Source: Kiloniella sp. EL199
GTDB taxonomy: Bacteria; Pseudomonadota; Alphaproteobacteria; Kiloniellales; Kiloniellaceae
NCBI RefSeq assembly: GCF_900313065.1
Contig: NZ_OMPU01000014.1
Span: 124,001 to 188,000, forward strand
Direction of reading: 5' to 3'
Length of the DNA: 64,000 nucleotides
In this document: positions 19,333 to 27,945 of the stretch, piece after piece
How positions within the stretch are numbered: the stretch's first letter is position 1
How the letters are laid out: each line of letters starts with the position of its first letter
Position numbers and translations under genes: made by a program
The notes under the pieces: generated by a model
Told to the model about the DNA's origin: nothing
Database searches by the model: none
What the model saw: the letters and a program-made list of their open reading frames with translations, nothing else

Positions 19333-21111
19333 ATGAATACCGATCAATTTGTCGTTTTTGCCATTATAGGTCTCGCATTAATTTTGTTTGTATGGGGCCG
19401 TATAAGGTACGATGTTGTCGCAATGATGGCACTTATTGGGTCTGTGATCCTTGGTGTTGTCCCAGCTGACACGGCTTTCGAAGGGTTCGGGCATCCCGCG
19501 GTCATAACTGTTGCCGCCGTTTTAATAATCTCACAGGCCTTACGTAATTCAGGCATCGTAGAGCTGGCAACTCGTTTTTTAGAACCCGCTGCGGGACACC
19601 CCACGATTCACATTCTAGCCCTGACAGCTGTTGTCGCCGTTTGCTCTGCATTCATGAACAACGTCGGCGCACTTGCCCTCATGCTACCAATAGCGATTGG
19701 TAGTGCCTACAACAGCAAAAGGCCCACAAGTGAAGTCCTTATGCCCCTCAGCTTTGGCTCATTACTCGGTGGTCTCACCACACTGATTGGTACACCGCCA
19801 AACATTATTATCTCGAGCTTTCGGCAAGCTGAGACGGGCCAAAACTTTGCCATGTTCGACTTTTTACCCGTTGGACTCGGCGTGGCGCTAACAGGCATTC
19901 TTTTCATCTCTGTTGTCGGCTGGCGTCTGTTACCAAAACGAGCCGTAAACAACAGTGAGAATGAGGACCTTTTCCAGATTGAAGACTATATTGCCGAGGT
20001 TCGAATTCCGGAAAACTCTCCCTATGTGGGTCATCGTCTTGTTGACTTGGAGACATTGGCCCAAGGTAACGTGGCTGTTGTAGCTTTGGTTAGGCGCGAA
20101 GACCGTATGCTCGCACCATCTGGCTATATGCGCCTAAAAGCAGAAGATATTCTTACTCTGGAATCAGATACCGATACACTCCAACGGGTTGTTGATGAAG
20201 CCAATCTTGAGCTTGTCGGCTCTGCAGACGAAAGCTCTCAAGAGCTTCAGTCTGATCGTGTTGGTATATTAGAAGCTGTGGTTACACCAGGATCCAGACT
20301 CGAAGGACGCACAGCTCATAACATGCAATTACATACACACCACGGGATTAATACCCTTGGTGTTGCAAGGCAAGGCCAGCCAGTCAATGAACGAATCGGA
20401 CGGGTTCGCTTTATGCCAGGTGACGTTCTTCTCATCCAGGGTATCAGAGAGGAAATGCCTGAGACTCTGGCGTCTCTAGGCCTTTTACCACTCGCAGAAA
20501 GAGAACTTTCCTTAACCCCCAAACGCGGGTCAATTGTTGCTCCTCTTCTATTTGCGCTCGCAATTTTGCTGGTTGTTTTTGGCATTTTACCGCCACAAAT
20601 CTCTTTCCTTGGTGCCGTTGGCACAATGGTTTTGCTCGGAGAACTCAATCTCAAGGAGCTTTACGAATCTGTGGATTGGTCAATTATTGTACTCTTGGCT
20701 GCAATGATACCCGTAGGAATGGCTCTGGAAACGACAGGAGGCACAGCAATGATTGCCTATCCTCTTGTATCTTTAAGCGAACATATTCCTATCTGGGTCA
20801 TACTGGGATTACTGATTCTCATCACCATGATACTATCCGACGTCATGAATAACGCTGCGACTGCCGTTCTTATGGCCCCTATTGGTATCTCCATAGCCAA
20901 TAGCCTCGGCGTTAATATTGATACTTTCCTGATCGCAATTGCCATCGGCAGTTCATCAACCTATCTGACCCCTATCGGGCACCAATCCAATTTGCTTGTT
21001 ATGGGTCCCGGTGGTTATAAATTTGGTGACTATTGGCGTATGGGGCTGCCACTCGACATCATTATTCTTGTTGTGTCGGTGCCTCTTATTCTCTGGATAT
21101 GGCCACTCTAA
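19333..21111 (+). CDS. SLC13/DASS-family permease with two RCK_C (TrkA-C) domains
   Basis: 592 aa from the ATG at 19333 (GGTGG just upstream; a GTG 21 bp earlier is possible). Membrane segments in residues 3-205 and 400-592 flank a soluble middle region with two TrkA-C domains (about 215-300 and 310-390; LKAEDILTLESD and FMPGDVLLIQG). NNVGALALMLPIA and the second-half NNAATAVLMAPIG are the paired SLC13 motifs, each near a Pro-rich TPIGHQSN or TPPN loop. Sodium-coupled uptake of sulfate or dicarboxylates is typical of this architecture; the substrate here is unknown. It is divergent from serC and overlaps the convergent GNAT gene by 4 bp. Confidence 0.85.
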   Translation: MNTDQFVVFAIIGLALILFVWGRIRYDVVAMMALIGSVILGVVPADTAFEGFGHPAVITVAAVLIISQALRNSGIVELATRFLEPAAGHPTIHILALTAVVAVCSAFMNNVGALALMLPIAIGSAYNSKRPTSEVLMPLSFGSLLGGLTTLIGTPPNIIISSFRQAETGQNFAMFDFLPVGLGVALTGILFISVVGWRLLPKRAVNNSENEDLFQIEDYIAEVRIPENSPYVGHRLVDLETLAQGNVAVVALVRREDRMLAPSGYMRLKAEDILTLESDTDTLQRVVDEANLELVGSADESSQELQSDRVGILEAVVTPGSRLEGRTAHNMQLHTHHGINTLGVARQGQPVNERIGRVRFMPGDVLLIQGIREEMPETLASLGLLPLAERELSLTPKRGSIVAPLLFALAILLVVFGILPPQISFLGAVGTMVLLGELNLKELYESVDWSIIVLLAAMIPVGMALETTGGTAMIAYPLVSLSEHIPIWVILGLLILITMILSDVMNNAATAVLMAPIGISIANSLGVNIDTFLIAIAIGSSSTYLTPIGHQSNLLVMGPGGYKFGDYWRMGLPLDIIILVVSVPLILWIWPL

Positions 21112-21566
21112 AAAGTGTAGGCCATTTTCAAAATATTGCTATTTTCATCATATTCGGTCTGCCGGAAACCCAAATTTTCGTAGAGTGCTATTGCGTGATC
21201 CATTTGGCCACGAACAGTTTCAAGCAGAATTGAGTGCGCCTTCTGTTCTTTGGCAAAATCAAGAACAGTCATTATAAGGGCCTGCCCTGTATGATGACCT
21301 CGCCCCTGAGGTTCAATCCAAAGCCGTTTCAGTTCACAGCAAGCGCCCTCTTTAAATTGAACACCAACGACGCCAATAGCCTTTCCATCGGAAGATTTTA
21401 CAAGCCACAAACGCCCATAGGGAAGCGAGTAGCGCTTATCAATTTCATCCAGTTCTTTTTCAAAACCTTCAAAGCAAGGGCATGCCTGTGCCCATTTTTC
21501 ATAACTTTTGAAAAGCGTCACAGCAGAAGAAAAATCTTCAGGGGAAGTCACTATTTCAATGTTCAT
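21108..21566 (-). CDS. GNAT-family N-acetyltransferase
   Basis: 152 aa. The acetyl-CoA loop reads RGHHTGQAL, preceded by the beta-4 strand ELKRLWIEPQ and followed by AIALYENLGFRQT, the standard C-terminal GNAT signature. The substrate cannot be told from sequence. Its 3' end overlaps the SLC13 permease gene by 4 bp on the other strand. A 45-bp gap separates it from the PhzF gene, which runs the same way, so it could be co-transcribed with that operon. Confidence 0.85.
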   Translation of the reverse strand: MNIEIVTSPEDFSSAVTLFKSYEKWAQACPCFEGFEKELDEIDKRYSLPYGRLWLVKSSDGKAIGVVGVQFKEGACCELKRLWIEPQGRGHHTGQALIMTVLDFAKEQKAHSILLETVRGQMDHAIALYENLGFRQTEYDENSNILKMAYTF

Positions 21567-21611
21567 GTATTCAATCTCTTTATTGTGCCCACTGAAAATA
21601 ATCAGGGGATA

Positions 21612-22394
21612 CTATAAATAAACTGTTCCCTTGAGATAAAGCACTGCTGTTCCGGTTAAAAGAATTCGATCTCCACAATCTTCTATCTCTAACACGCCCC
21701 CCCGTTTAGATATCTGTTTTGCAATCATCTTTGTCTTGCCCAACTGTTCTTTCCAATAGGGGGCACAAACAACGTGTGCTGAACCCTTTACGGGATCTTC
21801 CGGAATGCCACAGTGGGGGCCAAAGTATCTGGCGACATAATCATATTCACGGCTGGTTGATGTGATAATCAAGCCATCACCGGGTAGTGCCGCAACTTTG
21901 TCAAAATCAGGTTCAACAGCAAGCACACTTTCTTCATCCTCAAGCACAGCCATCAACTTACTTGATTTGAGGGTCGTTTTTGGGCGTACTCCAATGGCCT
22001 CTTCAACCATAGATACGCCATCAAATAACGACGGCGGGCGAGCCGGAAAATCGAGTGTGTAGTGTCCATCAGCACAAGAGACTTTTAACACTCCGCTTTT
22101 GGATTCAAACAAAATCTCTTTGATATTTTTATCCAGTTCGCTTGCAATCACGTGTGCAGTTGCCAATGTCGCGTGTCCACAAAGATCAACCTCTGTTGTC
22201 GGCGTAAACCAACGCAAATGATATCCCTGTTGTGTCCTTACAAAAAAGGCCGTTTCAGAAAGATTATTTTCTGCAGCAATCTTATATAGCAAGTTATCAG
22301 GCAGCCATTCAGCCAGAGGACACACTGCAGCCGGGTTTCCCTTAAAAACCTGATCTGCAAATGCATCAACTTGATACAGAGAAATTTCCATCAT
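21612..22394 (-). CDS. PhzF-family isomerase-like protein
   Basis: 260 aa. N-terminal YQVDAFADQVFKGNPAAVC and NLSETAFFV are PhzF signatures, with the conserved Glu in SETAF acting as general acid/base in characterised members; CGHATLATAHV is the second conserved block and GIPEDPVKGSAH the third. PhzF proteins isomerise small cyclic acids without cofactor, but most family members have no known substrate. Two adjacent ATG codons (22394, 22391) are possible starts. It lies 19 bp downstream of the PLP decarboxylase gene and is very probably in its operon. Confidence 0.85.
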   Translation of the reverse strand: MMEISLYQVDAFADQVFKGNPAAVCPLAEWLPDNLLYKIAAENNLSETAFFVRTQQGYHLRWFTPTTEVDLCGHATLATAHVIASELDKNIKEILFESKSGVLKVSCADGHYTLDFPARPPSLFDGVSMVEEAIGVRPKTTLKSSKLMAVLEDEESVLAVEPDFDKVAALPGDGLIITSTSREYDYVARYFGPHCGIPEDPVKGSAHVVCAPYWKEQLGKTKMIAKQISKRGGVLEIEDCGDRILLTGTAVLYLKGTVYL

Positions 22395-22413
22395 GCTTCG
22401 GACTTCTTCTTTT

Positions 22414-23772
22414 CTATTTTGGTGTCTCTATTTTTTTCATGCAATTTTCAATCGCTTTCAAAGATAGATCAATATCCTGGCTCGTAATCTTCCATGATGA
22501 AACCGAAAGCCTGAAAGCATTGTGACCTTTCCAGACCGTCGGACCAAACCAGCAAGTACCATCCTGCTGAACAGCTTGAATCAAAGCTTCTGTTTTCTCA
22601 GCGCTATCCCAGGAAACCACTATCTGATTAAGGACGACATCATTCAGGATATTTAATCCCAAAGCTTCCAAGCCGTTGGCAAAATATTGAGCCAAGTTAC
22701 AACAGCCCGAAATCAAGTCATTAACACCTTCACGGCCTAAGAATTTAAGCGCTGCCCATATATCCACACCGCGGGCACGCTTGGAAAATTCTGGAATATA
22801 ATTTTGAGATTCGCCGTCTCGTTCTTTGAGATAAGCAGCAGATACAGACATTGCCCCATGAAGAGTCCCACCATCACGACACACGACAACCCCGCCATCA
22901 TAGGGCGTGTTCAACCACTTATGTCCATCTGTAGCCCAGGAATCTGCCTTATCAATGCCACGTGTTAAATAGGCTCTGGATGATGAAGATCGCGCCCAAA
23001 GACCAAACGCACCATCCACATGCACCCATGCGTCAGCAGATTGCGCAAGATCACAGATCTCATTAATAGGATCAAAAGCCCCACTATTCACATTTCCCGC
23101 CTGCGTACACACAATCGTCTGACTATCCAGTACAGGTAGCTCTCGAATATCCATTGCCCCATTTGTGTCGGTTGGAATTTTTATAACTCTGCTTTTACCA
23201 AAACCAAGCAGAGATAGTGCCTTCAAAACGGTCACATGTACTTCATCGCTGACAATGACTTTGATTTCAGGTGCACCAAAAAGCCCATCGTCTTCAACAT
23301 TCCAACCTTGTTTTTTCAGGATTTTGTGCCGTGCAGCTGCCAAGGCTGTAAAGGTGGCCATTGTTGCCCCGGTCACAAAACCAACTGCTGATTGCCGTGG
23401 TAAATCCAACACATCCAGAAGCCATTGCGCTGCCACCTTTTCAATCTTATCAGTCGCAGGTGACGTAACAGAAGACGAAGCCACCTGATCCCAAGCTGTC
23501 GCCATCCAGTTTGCACCAACAGAGACAGGCAGGCTTCCTCCCACAACGAAGCCGAAATATCGACTCCCTGTTGATGCAACAGTGGCCGGAGAACCTACTT
23601 CATCCAAATGCCTTAAAATATCATTGGGATCATGCCCTTTCTCGGGGAAAGGTTCTTCAAATCCTCTCAGAGCCATAAGATCAGGATTGGCAGGGAAGAC
23701 CCTTTGAGTATCAATCTCAGAAAGATATCTTTCACTTCTAACATATGCATCACGTAACAATTCATTTGACAT
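22414..23772 (-). CDS. Group II PLP-dependent decarboxylase
   Basis: 452 aa from the ATG at 23772, which has AAAGGTGAG upstream; an earlier in-frame start has no site. The PLP lysine lies in ATDGHKWLNTPYDGG and the cofactor-binding Asp/Ala in HVDGAFGLWA. This is the glutamate/aromatic-amino-acid decarboxylase superfamily, yet its short length and SGAFDPINEI loop do not match a named member closely. Substrate unknown. It is divergent from a MocR regulator that probably controls it, and is followed by the PhzF gene. Confidence 0.82.
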   Translation of the reverse strand: MSNELLRDAYVRSERYLSEIDTQRVFPANPDLMALRGFEEPFPEKGHDPNDILRHLDEVGSPATVASTGSRYFGFVVGGSLPVSVGANWMATAWDQVASSSVTSPATDKIEKVAAQWLLDVLDLPRQSAVGFVTGATMATFTALAAARHKILKKQGWNVEDDGLFGAPEIKVIVSDEVHVTVLKALSLLGFGKSRVIKIPTDTNGAMDIRELPVLDSQTIVCTQAGNVNSGAFDPINEICDLAQSADAWVHVDGAFGLWARSSSSRAYLTRGIDKADSWATDGHKWLNTPYDGGVVVCRDGGTLHGAMSVSAAYLKERDGESQNYIPEFSKRARGVDIWAALKFLGREGVNDLISGCCNLAQYFANGLEALGLNILNDVVLNQIVVSWDSAEKTEALIQAVQQDGTCWFGPTVWKGHNAFRLSVSSWKITSQDIDLSLKAIENCMKKIETPK

Positions 23773-23877
23773 TGTACTCACCTTTTCCTGTGAACATAAA
23801 CGGCCAATCACAACATAACCATTTGAAATTTAATAATTTCCCTTAAATCGAAAGAAACAATTTTTTGAATCTTCACA

Positions 23878-23935
23878 ATTGTCACAGTTAAAACTTGATT
23901 TAATTAGGGGTCAATGATTACATTGTCACCATGAC
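23878..23935. promoter_or_regulatory. Candidate MocR operator with direct repeats
   Basis: ATTGTCAC occurs at 23878-23885 and 23922-23929, spaced 44 bp (about four helical turns). Between and over the second copy lie the inverted repeats CAATG-ATTA-CATTG (23912-23925) and GTCA-CCA-TGAC (23925-23935), the latter containing the regulator's start codon. MocR proteins typically bind spaced direct repeats in the divergent promoter region. Confidence 0.5.
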
Positions 23936-25325
23936 AAATTGGCTTCCAAAAGTAAAATTCGGGGCAGGCCCCCGCTATATGGCAATTGCTGACGCCCTTT
24001 CTGAAGATATTCGAAACGGCTTTCTGCAGCAGGGTGATCGTCTTCCAACGCATCGTGATCTCTCCTGGCACCTTGGCGTAACTGTTGGTACGGTCAGTCG
24101 CGCATATGCAGAAGCTGAACGTCGAGGTTTAACATTTGGCGAGGTTGGTCGCGGCACCTTTGTTCACGGCCCATCTGCAGCCGAACGCCATATGCTTAAT
24201 CAAACCAGATTCAAAGATCACAATTTAATCCAGATGGATTTTGCTTACCCCCCACCGGGTGAAGTTGAAGAGAAAGAAATGACCTCAACACTTCAAAGTA
24301 TTTCCACTGACCCAGAGGTTTCATCTCTCCTCAGCTATCAGCCTCATTCCGGTTTGCCGCATCACCGTGAAGCTGGCGCGAAATGGTTCGATATGAACGG
24401 CCTGACAGTAGAGCCAGATAACGTCATTCTTACCGCAGGTGCGCATCATGCCATCGCCGTAGCCATGGCAGCACTGGCGCGACCGGGTGATCGTGTCTTA
24501 TGTGAAGAGATGACGTACCCTGGCATACAATCAGTATGTAGAATGCTGGGCTTGCGTCTTGATGGCCTTGAAATGGATGCCAATGGCATTCTGCCAGAGG
24601 CATTTGAAGAGGCCTGTAAAGCTGGTGACGTGAAATTTTTATATTGCGTCCCGAACTTTCAAAACCCGACAACACGTTTGCTTCCGATGGAACGGCGACA
24701 AGCCATTGCAGATATCGCTCGCCGCCACAGGGTTTCAATTATTGAAGATGATGTTTTTGGGCTTGTTGTTGAAAACGCCTTGCCCCCCATTACCAATCTC
24801 GCGCCAGAACGCTGCTATTACATCAGCTCGCTTGCAAAAACCATTGCGCCGGGCTTAAGAGTTGGATATCTGACCGGTCCTCAACACAGCATTGCAAGTT
24901 TGATCGCCGCCGTGCGTGCCACCTGCTGGATGGCTTCTCCCATCACCGCTGAAATTGCAACAAGATGGATCATGGGAGGTTCTGCTGAAAAAATTCTGGA
25001 AGGCAGAAAAAAGAGCGCTCGCCATCGTGTAGAAATCGCCAGAGAGATCTTCGCCGACTACGAAATGGAAAGTGAGACATTGGGCATCTATGTCTGGCTT
25101 TACCTGCCAGCACCATGGAGATCCAGTCAGTTCACTCATGCCGCAAACAGAGCAGGTGTTACAATTTCTGCTTCAGAGGCTTTTATTGTTGGCCGGAAAG
25201 CCCCCCCGCATGCAGTCAGAATTTGTCTGGGCCAACCGGATTCAGAAGAAAAGCTGGTAAGGGGCTTGGAAATTCTTGTCGAGATCTTAAAAAAAGGTCC
25301 AGATGTTGGTACCTCTGTTTTTTAG
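23931..25325 (+). CDS. MocR-type GntR regulator with an aminotransferase domain
   Basis: 464 aa. N-terminal GntR winged helix (LPTHRDLSWHLGVTVGTVSR, about 37-56) fused to a fold-type I aminotransferase-like domain (about 100-464). NFQNPTTRL, the Asp in IIEDDVFG and the PLP lysine in SSLAKTIAPGLR are kept, so it should bind PLP and sense an amino compound or its aldimine. It is divergent from the decarboxylase-PhzF pair, its likely target. The ribosome site is weak and the start codon sits in a candidate operator, suggesting autoregulation. The stop codon falls inside a long hairpin. Confidence 0.88.
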   Translation: MTNWLPKVKFGAGPRYMAIADALSEDIRNGFLQQGDRLPTHRDLSWHLGVTVGTVSRAYAEAERRGLTFGEVGRGTFVHGPSAAERHMLNQTRFKDHNLIQMDFAYPPPGEVEEKEMTSTLQSISTDPEVSSLLSYQPHSGLPHHREAGAKWFDMNGLTVEPDNVILTAGAHHAIAVAMAALARPGDRVLCEEMTYPGIQSVCRMLGLRLDGLEMDANGILPEAFEEACKAGDVKFLYCVPNFQNPTTRLLPMERRQAIADIARRHRVSIIEDDVFGLVVENALPPITNLAPERCYYISSLAKTIAPGLRVGYLTGPQHSIASLIAAVRATCWMASPITAEIATRWIMGGSAEKILEGRKKSARHRVEIAREIFADYEMESETLGIYVWLYLPAPWRSSQFTHAANRAGVTISASEAFIVGRKAPPHAVRICLGQPDSEEKLVRGLEILVEILKKGPDVGTSVF

Positions 25326-25361
25326 GTGAGAGACACAAATCACTCATCTAAAAAACAGAGG
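25312..25361. repeat. Long inverted repeat across the mocR stop codon
   Basis: Perfect 14-bp arms (25312-25325 and 25348-25361, CCTCTGTTTTTTAG/CTAAAAAACAGAGG), extendable inward to about 19 pairs with one G-U. The mocR TAG is inside the left arm. There is no T run after either side, so it is not a classical terminator, though it may act as a 3' stabiliser or a rho-assisted one. Confidence 0.65.
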
Positions 25362-25379
25362 AAAAACGACCAAAGCAAA

Positions 25380-26735
25380 TTACGTTACGTTAGAGATTGT
25401 ATCAGAAATCTCGGACACAACAGTGCGCACCAGATCAGAATCTTCGCCTTCCGCCATAACACGGATCAATGGTTCTGTACCCGATTTTCGGATCAAAACA
25501 CGACCTGTACCATCCAACTGCGCTTCCCCTGCTTTAATGACATCTTGTACCTTACCCATCCCTAAAACATCATCCAAGGGCACACCGCTTGTAATACGGA
25601 CATTTTTCAGCAGTTGTGGCAATGGCGTAAAACCACGAACGACTTCACTGGCCGGACGATCAGCTCTAATAACAGCAGCCAACACCTGTAGGGCTGCAAT
25701 CAAGCCATCCCCGGTTGTTGTATGATCACTGATCACCATATGACCGGACTGTTCACCACCAAGATTATATCCCTGTTCACGCATGGTCTGGACAACATAA
25801 CGATCTCCAACAGGTGTACGGATCAGCTCTAGCCCCAGATCTTTCAGATAAGTTTCCAACCCCATATTGGACATAACCGTTGCGACAACACCACCACCCT
25901 TGAGGAGTTCACGCGCGTGAAGTGTCTTGGCAATAATAGCCATCACCTGATCACCATCAACGATTTGACCATGCTCATCGGCCAAAATCAGACGATCTGC
26001 GTCTCCATCAAGTGCAATGCCTATATCTGCACCATGTGCAACAACAGCCTCTTGCATCAGGCTGGTGGCCGTTGCACCACATTCTTTATTGATGTTAAAA
26101 CCGTCTGGCGTCACAGCAACCGGAATAACCTCTGCCCCAAGCTCATAAAGAACCGTAGGTGCAACTTTGTAGGCCGCTCCATTTGCACAATCGATAACAA
26201 CTTTCATCCCATCAAGACGTAGATCCTTAGGGAAAGTATTTTTCACGAACTCAATATATCGCCCAGATGCGTCATCCAGACGGCGCGCACGGCCTAATTT
26301 AGAGCTAGAGGCAAGAGGAATAGAGTTACTATCCTGAAGACGAGCCTCGATTTTGGCCTCGACATCGTCTGACAATTTAAAGCCATCAGGACCAAATAGC
26401 TTGATCCCGTTATCTTCAAACGGATTGTGTGATGCCGAAATCATCACCCCCATATCCGCCCGCATGGAACGGGTCAACATACCTACAGCTGGGGTTGGGA
26501 CAGGCCCCAGAATAACCACATCCATACCAACAGAAATAAAACCAGCCGTTAACGCAGGCTCCAGAAGATAACCTGACAAACGCGTATCTTTGCCTATCAC
26601 AACAGTGTGGCGATGATTACCACGCAGGAAATGTGCCCCCGCAGCCTTTGCAACAGCCAATGCAATCTCTGCTGTTACCGGTTCTTCATTGGCTTTGCCA
26701 CGGATACCATCTGTTCCAAAATACTTACGGCTCAT
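25380..26735 (-). CDS. glmM: Phosphoglucosamine mutase
   Basis: 451 aa. Interconverts glucosamine-6-phosphate and glucosamine-1-phosphate for UDP-GlcNAc synthesis. The phosphoserine loop is [15 protein letters not shown] (about residue 102), the metal loop is DGDADR, and the sugar-binding loop is GGEQSGH; the C-terminal phosphate-binding block is [15 protein letters not shown] at 26735 begins [13 protein letters not shown], typical of GlmM. It is the last gene of the ftsH-folP-glmM run, 45 bp after folP. Confidence 0.96.
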   Translation of the reverse strand: MSRKYFGTDGIRGKANEEPVTAEIALAVAKAAGAHFLRGNHRHTVVIGKDTRLSGYLLEPALTAGFISVGMDVVILGPVPTPAVGMLTRSMRADMGVMISASHNPFEDNGIKLFGPDGFKLSDDVEAKIEARLQDSNSIPLASSSKLGRARRLDDASGRYIEFVKNTFPKDLRLDGMKVVIDCANGAAYKVAPTVLYELGAEVIPVAVTPDGFNINKECGATATSLMQEAVVAHGADIGIALDGDADRLILADEHGQIVDGDQVMAIIAKTLHARELLKGGGVVATVMSNMGLETYLKDLGLELIRTPVGDRYVVQTMREQGYNLGGEQSGHMVISDHTTTGDGLIAALQVLAAVIRADRPASEVVRGFTPLPQLLKNVRITSGVPLDDVLGMGKVQDVIKAGEAQLDGTGRVLIRKSGTEPLIRVMAEGEDSDLVRTVVSEISDTISNVT

Positions 26736-26780
26736 CTATTTTATAACTCCAACACAACGGTAATATTCTAATCGTGTATT

Positions 26781-27854
26781 TTACACAGCCTGCTTAATCG
26801 CCTGCCCAATTGCAAAGGCCTGACTTGTTTCAGCAACATCGTGAACACGGTACATCTGCACACCACGATCCAGTCCAGCCAACGCACAAGCAAGTGATCC
26901 TGCTATACGATCTTTAGGTTCTTCGCCCTTGGACAGCTTTCCAATAAAGCTTTTGCGGCTCACACCAAGTAAAACCGGACATCCAATGCCATGTAAAAGC
27001 GACAAGTTATCCAACAATCTAAGATTATGATCTACAGTTTTTCCAAAGCCAATACCCGGATCAATCGCAATCATATCTTTTGGAATACCAGCATCCAGAC
27101 AAGCCTGAACACGTGACTGTAAATAGTCATATATATCCAGTGCAGCATCCTGATACTGTGGGTTAGTCTGCATGGTTTCTGGCGTTCCCTGCATATGCAT
27201 CAGGATAACAGGAACATTCGCCTTTGCTGCGGCTTCAAGGCTTCCCGCATCACCTTCCAAAGCTGTGACGTCATTAATAATAGCTGCACCGGCCTGTACC
27301 GCTTCGGTCATCACCTTTGCATGTCTGGTATCGATAGAAACCAATGCGCCTGCTCCGGCAAGTCTCTCAACAACAGGAATGACACGTCTCAGCTCTTCGT
27401 CTAATGAAACAGGATCTGCACCGGGCCGGGTTGATTCGCCGCCCACATCAAGAATGGTTGCTCCCTCGTCAAGCATTCGTAATCCAACATCGACAGCTGT
27501 ACTCGTCGAATAACGATCCCCCCCGTCAGAGAACGAATCCGGCGTTACGTTGATAACCGCCATAACATGTGGACGTGACATATCCAGCCCAGCAAAAGAA
27601 GACCTTGGCTTTCCCAAGATCGCCAAAAGATCAGATGCAGTGGGGGTTAAATCGGTATGTTTGTTGTCTGTCAGCCACAGAAGAATTTCGGAAGTTGGAA
27701 GGGTACGACGTTCTCGAATATCACCGGACAGCGATCGAATTGTAACCTCGGCAGCGGCAAAGCAGTTACCATTTCCCATAAAGGGCAATGCTTTGCCAAC
27801 GGAACTGTAGCTAGATGATATTCCGATCGGGCGAATATAGAGTTTATCGGGCAT
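26781..27854 (-). CDS. folP: Dihydropteroate synthase
   Basis: 357 aa. Joins p-aminobenzoate to dihydropterin pyrophosphate in folate synthesis and is the sulfonamide target. The core begins at MAVINVTPDSFSDGG near 104 and continues with GGESTRPGA, DTRHAKV and the C-terminal GVSRKSF loop. About 90 extra residues precede the core; an N-terminal extension of this kind is usual in Rhodospirillales FolP. Between ftsH and glmM as in many proteobacteria. Ribosome site weak. Confidence 0.95.
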   Translation of the reverse strand: MPDKLYIRPIGISSSYSSVGKALPFMGNGNCFAAAEVTIRSLSGDIRERRTLPTSEILLWLTDNKHTDLTPTASDLLAILGKPRSSFAGLDMSRPHVMAVINVTPDSFSDGGDRYSTSTAVDVGLRMLDEGATILDVGGESTRPGADPVSLDEELRRVIPVVERLAGAGALVSIDTRHAKVMTEAVQAGAAIINDVTALEGDAGSLEAAAKANVPVILMHMQGTPETMQTNPQYQDAALDIYDYLQSRVQACLDAGIPKDMIAIDPGIGFGKTVDHNLRLLDNLSLLHGIGCPVLLGVSRKSFIGKLSKGEEPKDRIAGSLACALAGLDRGVQMYRVHDVAETSQAFAIGQAIKQAV

Positions 27855-27881
27855 GAGATACCTGCGGATATCTGTGAAACC

Positions 27882-27912
27882 ACCAAGGCCTCACAGAATG
27901 CGAGGCCTTGGT
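27882..27912 (-). terminator. Hairpin between ftsH and folP
   Basis: Perfect 11-bp inverted repeat ACCAAGGCCTC/GAGGCCTTGGT (27882-27892, 27902-27912) after the ftsH stop. The following tract is only moderately T-rich on the minus strand, so it may attenuate rather than fully stop transcription. Confidence 0.55.
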
Positions 27913-27945
27913 TCAAGTTAATCAATAAGAACAGAAGAAAACCGA

